DNA of 26,402 nt from Deltaproteobacteria bacterium (GCA_026388345.1 JAPLJY010000307.1:1-26402), one strand, 5' to 3'. Counted from the stretch's first letter, positions 1 to 7,148 are shown. The notes: a model not told the origin generated them from the letters alone. Made by a program: numbers and translations.

Positions 1-1
1 C

Positions 2-304
2 TTACGTGTGGAAATTTTATCTCCCCAGCAAGTTCGCGCGGCAGAAAAAGCTGAGCGTCAGAAGATAATCAAACAGCAAAGAAAAGCTCTCGGAAAAGAA
101 AAACAGAAACTTGAATCTCACTTTGCTCAAAAAAAGGAAAACCTTTCTGCTGTTGACAGCAAGATTTCAGGATATGCTGCTGACATAAAAGCGACAACAA
201 AAAGTATTCATCCTGGTGAGTCTCACGATTTCGCACGCGGGAGGGCACGGTCGGGACGGGGCCCAGTGAGGCGGAATCGAATATTTGAAAAGGAGGAAGT
301 ACGT
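2..304 (+). other. Open frame of unknown status, upstream of and in frame with the histone-like gene
   Basis: The frame is open from the window edge (first possible start GTG at 8) and runs without a stop into the histone-like gene at 305. Its first ~65 codons give a charged, helical, lysine/glutamine-rich sequence with coiled-coil character (for example KQQRKALGKEKQKLESHF). The last ~30 codons look like translated non-coding DNA, since they read through the ribosome binding site at 289-300. It may be the end of a gene that starts outside the window, an N-terminal extension of the histone-like protein, or chance. I do not recognise it. The other two forward frames stop by position 70. Confidence 0.3.
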
Positions 305-574
305 ATGGCGACAGCAAAGAAGGTTCCGGCAAAACCGGCGAAGGCCGCGGCAAAGGCCCCTGCCAAAACAAAGACCCCCGTGAAGGCTCCGGTAAAAGCG
401 GCAGCGAAACCGGCCAAAGCCAAGGCAAAAGCGGTTGCAAAGGCGTCGGCAAAAGCAAAGGTAAAAGCAAAGGTAAAAGCCAAAGCGAAAGCGCCGGTCA
501 AAGCAAAAGCGGTCGCCAAAAAACCGGCAGCCAAGAAACCGGCAGCCAAGAAACCGGCCAAAGCGAAGAAATGA
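305..574 (+). CDS. Histone H1-like lysine/alanine-rich DNA-binding protein
   Basis: An 89-residue, extremely basic protein made almost wholly of Lys, Ala, Pro and Val in short repeats of the types KAKAKA, KVKAKVKAK and KKPAAKKPAAKKPAK. This is the composition of bacterial histone H1-like proteins (Hc1/Hc2 and AlgP-like tails), which bind and compact DNA non-specifically in the cytoplasm. There is no folded domain to recognise. I chose ATG 305 because an AAAGGAGGAAG ribosome binding site sits just upstream (289-300) and the Lys/Ala repeat begins right after it; the same frame stays open further upstream. A perfect hairpin follows at 598-637. The repetitive coding DNA makes copy number prone to change by slippage. 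Confidence 0.75.
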   Translation: MATAKKVPAKPAKAAAKAPAKTKTPVKAPVKAAAKPAKAKAKAVAKASAKAKVKAKVKAKAKAPVKAKAVAKKPAAKKPAAKKPAKAKK

Positions 575-597
575 TTCTGGCCCACCGCAGAAAAACG

Positions 598-637
598 TCC
601 GCCGGGAACCAAGACACAATGTCAGGTTCCCGGCGGA
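598..637 (+). terminator. Strong hairpin after the histone-like gene
   Basis: A perfect 13-bp stem (TCCGCCGGGAACC, 598-610, with GGTTCCCGGCGGA, 625-637) starts 24 nt after the stop codon of the histone-like gene. The loop holds a further small GACA/TGTC pairing. No clear T-run follows (the next bases are TAAAAC), so it may act as a terminator or an mRNA 3' stabiliser. Confidence 0.55.
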
Positions 638-983
638 TAAAACCCAAGCGGGTGGGGATAGGAAGACGGAACAGAAATGACGCAGGCGGCCGGGGAGGTA
701 TTTCCATGGACTCCAAAGGCATCACTGTTTTCGAACTGCTCTTCCCCCGATTAGATGGACACCTCCAAATCCCTTGACGTTTATAACGCCAACTCTTTGG
801 GGTGTCCATCTAGTCGGGGGAAGAGCTATGCGTAATGATCACCTCTATCGAGACACTGCATAATCTTGGGATGCTTACATAACGGTATAAGACCAAGTTC
901 AATGAGGCGCTCCGGTGGGGTCTACCCGAATTTCTCCGAAATACCTGCCGGACATGCCGTAATTATCCGAATAGACATCGCCT
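638..983. other. Gene-poor stretch between the histone-like gene and the CobW cluster
   Basis: No convincing gene is seen. Besides the inverted repeat at 738-826, the minus strand from about 1050 down to 830 contains short coding-like pieces. One (ending near 923) includes the segment SENDLKRFVKAMSIRI; after an in-frame TAG it continues with TPPERLIELGLIPL and ends at a stop at about 829-831, next to the inverted repeat. These may be remains of a decayed gene downstream of the CobW gene, but I cannot assign a family. Confidence 0.3.
738..826. repeat. Large near-perfect inverted repeat, IS-end-like or bidirectional terminator
   Basis: Left arm 738-769 and right arm 796-826 are reverse complements over about 31 bp, with one base change (GATTAG versus GACTAG) and one extra base in the left arm. 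The central spacer is 26 nt. The arms contain TGGACACC, which resembles the tips of some IS3-family elements, but no transposase gene is present, so it would be a relic or a MITE-like element. It lies between the plus-strand histone-like gene and the 3' end of the minus-strand CobW region, so bidirectional termination is an alternative reading. Confidence 0.6.
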
Positions 984-1226
984 TTACAAATCTTTTAAGG
1001 TCATTTTCGCTACCCTGTCCGCGCGACCAGAATAAAATCCCACCCCGCCACAACAGGTTGTGATAAAATTTCCTTGACATATAAGATGCCCTTCCATTTT
1101 CTCATTTAACACAAAAGGCAGTTTCTTATCAGGGATTTTGGGAGCGCCTGGCTCCAGATGCCGAAGAGGCGCGGCTTTGATGACATTGCCGCATAACCAT
1201 TCGTAGAATTCCTCCACTTTAGTCAA
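984..1226 (-). CDS. Small cysteine-containing hypothetical protein downstream of CobW
   Basis: An 80-residue ORF that starts at TTG (1226-1224), overlapping the end of the CobW/G3E gene by 8 bp, so translational coupling is possible. It has Cys at about residue 12 and a C-terminal cluster containing CQGNFITTCCGGVGF. Such clusters can bind metal, which would suit a metallochaperone neighbour, but that is inference. I do not recognise a family. The TTG start and coding-like segments in an overlapping frame leave doubt; it could be part of a decayed gene. Confidence 0.4.
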   Translation of the reverse strand: MTKVEEFYEWLCGNVIKAAPLRHLEPGAPKIPDKKLPFVLNEKMEGHLICQGNFITTCCGGVGFYSGRADRVAKMTLKDL

Positions 1227-2124
1227 GAACCTTTCTAATCTTACTCTCGATAAACTCTTTGTCCTCTTCTTTTACAATCAATACGAGTTCCGTTATTTGG
1301 ATTGGCTTCTGAATTTCCTTAACCTCGATACCACTTCTCGATAACTGTACCTCCACTCCACCCTTCTCCGTCATAACGAAACCTTTTGACCTGATAATCT
1401 TATGACGCTGCTTTTGGTAAAACTCAATAAGTTCATCTGCGTTAATAGGCGAGTTTCGCGCAAGGCAAATGGTGGCGAACCCCTCTGTGGAGTCAAATTC
1501 TCCTGGTCGCGTTTTTGTATATGTGATGTGCGAACTATCATATCGCCGAGTAAAGATGTCATTATAAGAGATTCTGCCGAAACTGGTTTCAAACAGACTG
1601 CACTTCGGATTTGTAATCAATTTGATCCTGTTACGAACCTCCACAAGCGTTTTCGAGTCGATGAGATCTATCTTGTTAAGAACAACAACATTCGCTTCTT
1701 TAAGCTGTGCCTCTATGATCGGGTAATCCGCTTTAAGCACACCTCCAGCATCGACGACGGTTATAATCCCTCCACATTCCACTCTCCCCTCGAAAAAAGG
1801 TGATAGAGCCTGCCGGGCAATCTCCTGAGGAACAGCAAGCCCTGTTGATTCTATCAATATTACATCGGCGCTGAGTTCGTCCAGGGCGAACCGGAGAGAG
1901 GCAATGAGTTCTGTAAACATGCCGCAACATATGCAGCCACCAGATAAATCAACAATATTAGAGGGGTCAGCCTTTATCATTTTTTTGTCGATTGATATTC
2001 TGCCAAACTCATTGACCAGCACCATTATCTTGGTGCTATAAGGGGCAGATTCAAGAAGATTGTTTAACAAAGTTGTTTTCCCTGCTCCCAGAAATCCTGA
2101 AATCACATAGATTGGTGTTGGCAT
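1219..2124 (-). CDS. CobW/G3E-family GTPase, putative metallochaperone (COG0523)
   Basis: A 301-residue protein of the G3E P-loop GTPase family (CobW, YeiR, ZNG1, HypB and UreG relatives), which couples GTP hydrolysis to delivery of Zn, Co or Ni to target enzymes in the cytoplasm. Visible motifs are Walker A GFLGAGKTT (residues 10-18), the COG0523 metal-binding motif GGCICC (Cys 64, 66, 67), ESTG (92-95) and the guanine-specificity motif NKID (150-153). The C-terminal third corresponds to the CobW C-terminal domain but is short and lacks a His-rich tail. The ATG at 2124 is preceded by a very good GAAGGAGGTGA site. The metal cannot be told from sequence; no riboswitch or clear Zur-type operator was seen upstream. 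Confidence 0.9.
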   Translation of the reverse strand: MPTPIYVISGFLGAGKTTLLNNLLESAPYSTKIMVLVNEFGRISIDKKMIKADPSNIVDLSGGCICCGMFTELIASLRFALDELSADVILIESTGLAVPQEIARQALSPFFEGRVECGGIITVVDAGGVLKADYPIIEAQLKEANVVVLNKIDLIDSKTLVEVRNRIKLITNPKCSLFETSFGRISYNDIFTRRYDSSHITYTKTRPGEFDSTEGFATICLARNSPINADELIEFYQKQRHKIIRSKGFVMTEKGGVEVQLSRSGIEVKEIQKPIQITELVLIVKEEDKEFIESKIRKVLD

Positions 2125-2363
2125 ATTATCTTATCACCTCCTTCATCTCGCCATATATCCAACCACGGTTTACAAAACCAGCAACCTAACTATAGCTAAT
2201 CAATGACCTCCACCCGGAATATGTACCACATTTAAAGTTGGAGTGCTTTATTTTATGTTTCTCAGTGCGACCATGCCTCCGGTGCCGGGAGGGGGGAAGC
2301 AACATCTAAAAATTACGATCCGTAATCAGCAGCTCTGATGAACATTCACTGCTCAACGCGGCC

Positions 2364-3798
2364 ATGCCGGAGGATGAGCAAACCAGATTCACCGTGGAGA
2401 ACATGCACACTCGCGTGGAAGCGCTGGCCAAGGCCCGGACGGTTCTCCTTGAAGAAATTCGCGGCCGGTTCCCACGATACACCGATTTCATCAATCCCGA
2501 GCAGGCCACGGTTGATAAGGTTCAGGGGAGTCTCAGGGCAAACGAGGCCCTGTTCGTGATTTATCCTGCTGAGAAAGAGACATACATCTGGAGCGTGCCT
2601 CAGAAGGGGAATATCCGCTTGGCGACCTCAACGCTCGGCAGGAAGGATCTTGCCCGGATCGTAAACCGCCTTTGCCGCTCCCTTGCCCCGAATCAAACGA
2701 TCCTCGGCGACATCCCGGAGTTCGATCTCCGGAGCGCCCATGAACTTTATAATGAGCTACTGAATCCTGTTGAGGAGGGATGGGGGCAGGCGAAGGACCT
2801 CTTGATCGTTGCTCCCGGACCGCTGGGTCCAGATCCCCTTCTCCGTACTGCCAACCTCCCCGGTGGTCCTCAAGGAGGGTAAAGGGGCTCTTTTCTCCAG
2901 TTACCGAGAAGTCCCCTGGTTGGTGCGCAAGGTATCCATTACCAGCTATCCAGCGGTCTCTTCTTTTCTTGCCTTGAGAAGCCTGCCGGAGGGCGATCCA
3001 CAACGAAAGCCGTTTGTGGGGTTTGGAGATCCCGTCTTTTCTAAAGAACCGATTGTCTCATCGGGAATCCCCGAGACATCCCTTGCGAGCCGCGGAGGAA
3101 GCCGCATCCAGGTGCGGGGTATCCGCATCTCAGGAACCGGAAACCTTGACAACAAAAACATAACCTCAATGAACCTTGAAAAGCTCCATCGCCTTCCGGA
3201 CACGGCCGAAGAGGTGAAAGAGATCGCAACGGCATTGGGGGCAAAACACAACGTGGATACCTTTATCGGAGAGCGTGCCACGGAAAAACAGGTAAATACC
3301 ATGGACCTCTCCGACCGTCGCGTGATCGCCTTTGCATCCCACGCCCTGCTACCCTGGGACCTGGATGGCCTGGATCAACCGGCCATTGCCCTATCCTCCC
3401 CGACCGTGACCGGAGGAGATGAAGATGGGCTTCTGACCATGACTGAGATCATGAAACTGAGGTTGAATGCGGACTGGATTGTGCTCTCGGCGTGTAATAC
3501 AGGGGCCGCCAGTGGAGAGGGTGTGGAGGCGGTGTCCGGGCTCGGTCGGGCTTTCTTCTATGCAGGTACACGGGCGGCACTGGTAACCATGTGGCCAGTA
3601 GAGACCACTTCCAGTCACAAGCTCGTGGCCGGTATATTTATATCGCAGAAAAACGATCAATCATTATCCCGAGCACAGGCATTGAGGAAATCGATGCTGG
3701 ATCTGATCGACAAAGGGAATCTGATTGAAGAGCCGACCGGAAATATAGTTGCCAGTTACGCCCATCCGTTCTTCTGGGCGCCCTTCGTCATAGAATGA
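2364..3798 (+). pseudogene. CHAT-domain peptidase-like protein, frameshifted and 5'-truncated
   Basis: Two overlapping reading frames (2364-2882 and 2809-3798) together encode one CHAT (caspase-like, HetF-associated) domain protein. The first ends its true homology at DLLIVAPGPLG; the second resumes at QIPFSVLPT, which in CHAT proteins follows directly. The frame change fits one extra base near 2825-2832. The second part carries the catalytic His (FASHALLPWDLDG) and Cys (VLSACNTGAASGEGVEA) and the conserved end SYAHPFFWAPFVIE. The frame is open back to 2310 without a good ribosome binding site, and the TPR repeats usual before CHAT are missing, so the 5' part seems lost. In other bacteria CHAT proteases act in regulated proteolysis, including defence systems. 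The frameshift could also be a sequence error. Confidence 0.75.
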
Positions 3799-3886
3799 AT
3801 CCACGATTTATCTTGCCTCTGCCGGGAAAATGCCTTAATAATCAGGTAAGCATAGCAACACTAACCATTTCAGGAGGACCCACACC

Positions 3887-4411
3887 GTGGCTAACAACAT
3901 ACTCGACTTAACTGCGGACATCGTTATCGCCCATGCTTCAGTGACCGAAATGTCGTCGAATGAACTGTTGACTGAAATCAAGACGGTCTATGCAACGCTG
4001 CAGGCACTTGAATAAGGCGAAAAACTCGAAACAATCAAAACATCATCCCAGGAACCAAAGAAGCGGGGTAGAAAAGCGCAGGAACCTGCGGAACAGGGAG
4101 CTGAAAAGGTGGAAGAGAAACCAGCTACCCCTCCGGCGCCGGCTATGACCATTGAAGAAGCATTCAAGCCGGATCAGGTAGGTTGCATGATTTGCGGAAA
4201 GACAGGCATGAAAACCCTAAAACGTCATCTCGCTACAGCTCACGATTTGAAGCCCGGCAAATACAGAAAACAATTCAGTATTCCCAAGGATCAACCATTG
4301 GCAGCTACAGAATATGTTGAGAAGAGACGTCAAGCTGCTCTGGACAGGGGATTGGGAGAGAAGATGGCTGCGGCAAGAGCGGCCAAAAAAGCAAAGCAGA
4401 CCGGAGAATGA
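3887..4411 (+). pseudogene. MucR/Ros-family zinc-finger regulator interrupted by an in-frame TAA
   Basis: The GTG at 3887 has an AGGAGG site 9 nt upstream and begins a typical MucR N-terminus (LDLTADIVIAHAS ... ELLTEIKTVYATLQALE). After residue 42 the frame meets TAA (4013-4015), then continues in the same frame to the zinc-finger domain, with C-x2-C-x10-H-x4-H (CMICGKTGMKTLKRHLATAH), and a basic tail ending at TGA 4409-4411. The full frame would be 174 codons. MucR/Ros proteins bind AT-rich promoter DNA and oligomerise through the N-terminus. A second start (GTG 4109, with GGGAG at 4096-4100) could give a separate 100-residue DNA-binding piece. So this is a pseudogene, a split gene, or a sequence error. 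Confidence 0.75.
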
Positions 4412-4412
4412 T

Positions 4413-4613
4413 ATGCTGCCGAACACTTTTGAAGCATGGGTATTTATATTAGGCACGTGTTTTATATCATTCTTGATTGGGCAGTGGCTAAAAAGGCGTA
4501 GAAATAAAATTAAGACACATGATGACTATGTTGAGGGCTTAAAAAGGCGGATATTGGCAGAAAACCTTGCTCAGACAAAAAAGGGTAAAAAGGAAAAACA
4601 GAAAAACAAATAA
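4413..4613 (+). CDS. Small single-pass membrane protein, hypothetical
   Basis: A 66-residue protein with one hydrophobic helix near the N-terminus (residues ~7-24, containing AWVFILGTCFISFLIG) and a long Lys/Arg-rich tail, so probably an inner-membrane protein with a cytoplasmic tail. I chose ATG 4413, one base after the end of the mucR stop codon, which suggests translational coupling, over earlier starts that would overlap the mucR coding frame. No family recognised. The composition fits small accessory membrane proteins, but no function can be given. Confidence 0.6.
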   Translation: MLPNTFEAWVFILGTCFISFLIGQWLKRRRNKIKTHDDYVEGLKRRILAENLAQTKKGKKEKQKNK

Positions 4614-4660
4614 ACGCACTGCGGTGTTATGCCAATTGCACTGAAAGGAAATAAGGAAAT

Positions 4661-4972
4661 ATGACTCAGCCGGCATCTAATTTGAAGGATATGATTGCTT
4701 ACCAGGTTGATTCCATCGTGAGCAAGGAGATAATCAAAAAACAGACCGGTACGGTAACGATATTTGCTTTTGATCAGGATCAAGGATTAAGCGAGCATAC
4801 AGCGCCATTCGATGCCTTGGTCTATATAATTGATGGTGAAGCGGAGATAATCATATCTGGAAAACCTCGTCGCCTAAAAGAAGGCGAAATGATCATCATG
4901 CCCGGTGGAAAACCTCATGCGGTGAAGGCAATCGAAGAATTCAAGATGATGCTGGTAATGATTAAATCCTAA
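4661..4972 (+). CDS. Cupin-domain protein
   Basis: A 103-residue single-domain cupin of the small Cupin_2 type. The first cupin motif is weak: LSEHTAPFDALVYIIDGEAEI keeps one His and the acidic/Gly end, but the usual HxH pair is incomplete. The second motif (EGEMIIMPGGKPHAVKA) is well kept. Metal binding is therefore possible but with an altered ligand set. Proteins of this size often bind small ligands or act in stress responses; no substrate can be inferred. The ribosome binding site is an AAAGGAAATAAGGAAAT stretch before ATG 4661. It sits between a small membrane protein and an IHF-like gene on the same strand. Confidence 0.8.
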   Translation: MTQPASNLKDMIAYQVDSIVSKEIIKKQTGTVTIFAFDQDQGLSEHTAPFDALVYIIDGEAEIIISGKPRRLKEGEMIIMPGGKPHAVKAIEEFKMMLVMIKS

Positions 4973-5014
4973 AATTATGATCTAAATATCCCATTTGAGA
5001 AAAGGAGAGCCATT

Positions 5015-5302
5015 ATGAGCCTGACAAAGATTGACATCATCGAAGCAGTGTACACGCACCTGGGTATCCCCAAGAAAGACTGCATCCGTATTGTTGAAAG
5101 CCTCTTTGAAATCATCAAGGATGATCTGAACAAGGGTAATGACGTCATGATCTCCGGATTTGGCAAATGGACGGTCAAGGCAAAAAAGGAACGAAGGGGC
5201 AGGAATCCTAAGACGGGAAAGGAGATGATGATTGATGCGAGAAAGGTTGTTACGTTTAAGCCGTCTACTGTATTGAGGGACGTTGTAAATTCAGGAGACT
5301 GA
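5015..5302 (+). CDS. ihfA: Integration host factor alpha-like (HU/IHF family) DNA-bending protein
   Basis: A 95-residue protein of the HU/IHF family, the normal length. It has the N-terminal helical dimerisation part (LTKIDIIEAVYTHLGIPKKD), then the family signature GFGKWTVKAKKERRGRNPKTG with the RNPKTG beta-arm tip (residues 63-68), where the Pro intercalates into DNA, and the C-terminal VVTFKPSTVLRDVVN. The arm sequence and overall pattern are closer to IHF-alpha than to HU, but paralogues are common in this group, so the symbol is tentative. It bends DNA as a dimer in the nucleoid. AAAAGGAGAGCC lies just before the ATG. It is not next to pheT, the usual ihfA neighbour, which fits an additional copy. 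Confidence 0.85.
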   Translation: MSLTKIDIIEAVYTHLGIPKKDCIRIVESLFEIIKDDLNKGNDVMISGFGKWTVKAKKERRGRNPKTGKEMMIDARKVVTFKPSTVLRDVVNSGD

Positions 5303-5425
5303 TGGAATCGATATGGCTGAAAAGATTGATTGGTTATCCCGGCAATGATCATCGAAAGAATGGTCGTTGGATTGAACCAAGAGGTCAGGATTCAGTCCCA
5401 ATAAAACCGAAAGGATCACATGATT

Positions 5426-6037
5426 ATGCCAAGATATCTGCAAGTATTTTCGGATTATGTCTGACCTTGGTGCTACTTCAGTACCGGGCGTATTGAAAAG
5501 TTAAGAGAGAATTTTGTGATTGAGGTCCAATGGAGGGCATTTCCTCTCCATCCTGAAACTCCGGAAGAGGGGCTTACCATGGAAGAGCTCTTTGCCGACC
5601 GGAACATCGACATTCCCTCGGCAATGGCCCGATTGAAGAAGGTAGCCAAGGAATTGGACTTACCTTGGGGAGAGCGAAAGAAGACCTATAATAGCAGGCT
5701 CGCCCAGGAATTAGGCAAATGGGCAGAAACAAAAGGGAAAGGGGATAAATACCACGACGCGGTTTTTCGAGCCTATTTTGTCGATGGTAAAAATATTGCT
5801 AAAACTGATGTATTGATGGGACTGGTAAAAGCCGTTGGACTTCCCGAAAATGAAGCCAGAAAAGCATTACAAATGAGAGCCTTCAAGGAGTCTGTCGATT
5901 CCGATTGGGCACTTGTTGATAAAATGGGAATATCGTCAGTTCCAACCTTTGTGCTCAGTGACCAGACAGTGGTTGGGGCTCAACCCTATGAGGTCTTGGA
6001 ACAATTTCTGCGGGAAAACGGGGTTGAGAGGAAATGA
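5426..6037 (+). CDS. FrnE/DsbA-family oxidoreductase, predicted selenoprotein (U-P-W-C active site)
   Basis: A 203-residue thioredoxin-fold protein of the DsbA/FrnE (2-hydroxychromene isomerase-like) family, a cytoplasmic thiol-disulfide oxidoreductase type without signal peptide. Downstream of 5516 it is unmistakable: VEVQWRAFPLHPETPEEGL-like segment, helical insert, and cis-Pro loop SSVPTFV (Pro ~173). A start at GTG 5516 would lack strand beta-1 and the active site. From ATG 5426 the same frame reads MPRYLQVFSDYV, then TGA (5462-5464), then PWCYFSTGRIEKLRENF. The TGA stands exactly at the first Cys of the expected CPWC motif, so I predict selenocysteine at residue 13 with resolving Cys 16. 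A SECIS-like hairpin follows at 5477-5497. AAAGGA (5410-5415) is the likely ribosome binding site. No other stop interrupts the frame, and sequence flow across the TGA matches the family, which argues against a pseudogene. Confidence 0.85.
5477..5497 (+). promoter_or_regulatory. Bacterial SECIS-like hairpin (selenocysteine insertion signal)
   Basis: An 8-bp stem (TTCAGTAC, 5477-5484, with GTATTGAA, 5490-5497; one G-U pair) closes a five-base loop CGGGC. The loop begins 21 nt after the TGA at 5462-5464. A G at loop position 2 and a UGA-to-loop distance of about 20 nt agree with the published general pattern for bacterial SECIS elements (SelB-binding hairpin inside the coding region). An alternative six-pair stem (5469-5474 with 5480-5485) lies closer to the TGA and fits the pattern less well. 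Confidence 0.7.
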
Positions 6038-6128
6038 GCACTTTGCGTTAAGGACCGGGTGAGCTTAAGTGATCAATGTTGAAAGCGAACAGATGAAAGA
6101 ATAGTCATAGGTACGGAAGCGGCTGCAT

Positions 6129-6671
6129 ATGAATGAAAATGATCTAAAAAAATATGCTGACCTTGCACTGAAGGGGGGAGCGTCCAGTGTGAAACAGATC
6201 AACCCGTCCAGTGTGGTGACAGCCCCATGGGTGAGGTTAAAATGTCAATTCGGCTGTGGAGGCTACAATTACGGTTACTGCTGTCCGCCTCACACACCTG
6301 CCGCAGAAGAAACAAGACGGGTCCTTGATTGCTATAATAGAGCCCTTCTGTTTCATATTGAGACCTTATCGACCAAGGACAGGGGAAAGCGTTTAACAAA
6401 ATTCCGTCAGATGCTGATTGATTTGGAAGGGGACATGTTCAAGGATGGATATTATAAAGCCTTCGTATTTTTAGCCGGTCCCTGCAACCTCTGTAAAGAA
6501 TGCGGTAAAGTTAAAGGAACATGGTGTAATCATAGTGACAGAGCAAGGCCTTCTATGGAGGCATGTGGTATTGATGTGTTTCAGACAGCTCGGAACAATG
6601 ACTGCCATATTGAAACACTGCGGGAAGAAACAGAGCCACGCAATACTTTTTGTCTGATGCTGGTGGATTAG
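6129..6671 (+). CDS. DUF2284 predicted metal-binding protein
   Basis: A 180-residue cysteine-rich protein of the DUF2284 (COG5423) family. The N-terminal cluster is CQFGCGGYNYGYCCPPHTP (Cys 39, 43, 51, 52); the C-terminal one has C-x2-C-x2-C ... C ... C (Cys 118, 121, 124, 132, 145) around GPCNLCKECGK and RPSMEACGIDV. This ferredoxin-like pattern suggests one or two metal or Fe-S sites. The family is common in anaerobic bacteria and archaea; its biochemical role is not established as far as I know. No signal peptide, so cytoplasmic. The ribosome binding site before ATG 6129 is weak (GGAAGCGG). Placed between the predicted selenoprotein and a cupin gene. Confidence 0.85.
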   Translation: MNENDLKKYADLALKGGASSVKQINPSSVVTAPWVRLKCQFGCGGYNYGYCCPPHTPAAEETRRVLDCYNRALLFHIETLSTKDRGKRLTKFRQMLIDLEGDMFKDGYYKAFVFLAGPCNLCKECGKVKGTWCNHSDRARPSMEACGIDVFQTARNNDCHIETLREETEPRNTFCLMLVD

Positions 6672-6738
6672 ATCGTGCGGCTCCGGCACACATGAACGCA
6701 CACAGGAACAACGATCGGCGAATAAACAGGAGGTCATA

Positions 6739-7104
6739 ATGGAACCGCGGGAAATGATCCAGATCGACACGAATACGGTGCCTTGGGAAGAGCGCTACCA
6801 GGAAGCATTGGGCAAGGCCATGTTTCTCAAGCCATTGCTCCAGGACCCGGATACGGGCATGATCATCCGCATGGTGCGATACCCTACCGGTTTCCTGAAC
6901 AAGTGGCATTTTCACACCTGCTCCCACGGCATGTTTGTACTGGAGGGCACACTGGTAACCCATGCCGGGGTCCACGGTCCGGGTAGTTTTGTCTGGTTCC
7001 CGGAAGGCATGCGCATGGAGCACGGGGCCACGGCCAAGAGCGATGTTGTTGCCCTGTTCATCACCAATAAACCGTTCGACATCCACTACGAGGAAAAGTC
7101 GTAA
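6739..7104 (+). CDS. Cupin-domain protein (ChrR-like cupin)
   Basis: A 121-residue cupin with complete metal-ligand motifs: KWHFHTCSHGMFVLEGTL (the HxH pair plus a later Glu) and PGSFVWFPEGMRMEHGA (second-motif His). These four ligands normally bind Fe, Zn or Mn. The layout resembles stand-alone ChrR-type or DUF4437-like cupins; the substrate is unknown. A good AGGAGG site precedes ATG 6739. It follows the DUF2284 gene by about 70 bp on the same strand, and a DUF2905 gene follows. Confidence 0.85.
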   Translation: MEPREMIQIDTNTVPWEERYQEALGKAMFLKPLLQDPDTGMIIRMVRYPTGFLNKWHFHTCSHGMFVLEGTLVTHAGVHGPGSFVWFPEGMRMEHGATAKSDVVALFITNKPFDIHYEEKS

Positions 7105-7148
7105 CGATCTTTAGGGTCCTAAGCTAAAGGGCTATTTAGGAGTAGAGT

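Noticed and set aside
305..574. Lys/Ala repeat region as a CRISPR array or other direct-repeat array
   Set aside because: The repetition follows codons for Lys, Ala, Pro and Val in one frame and has no constant repeat/spacer structure.
4013..4015. TAA in mucR as a recoded sense codon
   Set aside because: TAA is not used for selenocysteine or pyrrolysine, and other genes in the window end normally with TAA, so recoding is not supported.
5302..5496. 64-codon ORF overlapping the end of the IHF-like gene
   Set aside because: It overlaps the start of the predicted selenoprotein in another frame, has no ribosome binding site and no recognisable motif; the selenoprotein frame explains the DNA better.
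5516..6037. GTG 5516 as the real start of the DsbA/FrnE-family gene
   Set aside because: It would remove the first strand and the whole CxxC active site, while the family sequence continues upstream in the same frame; there is also no good ribosome binding site there.
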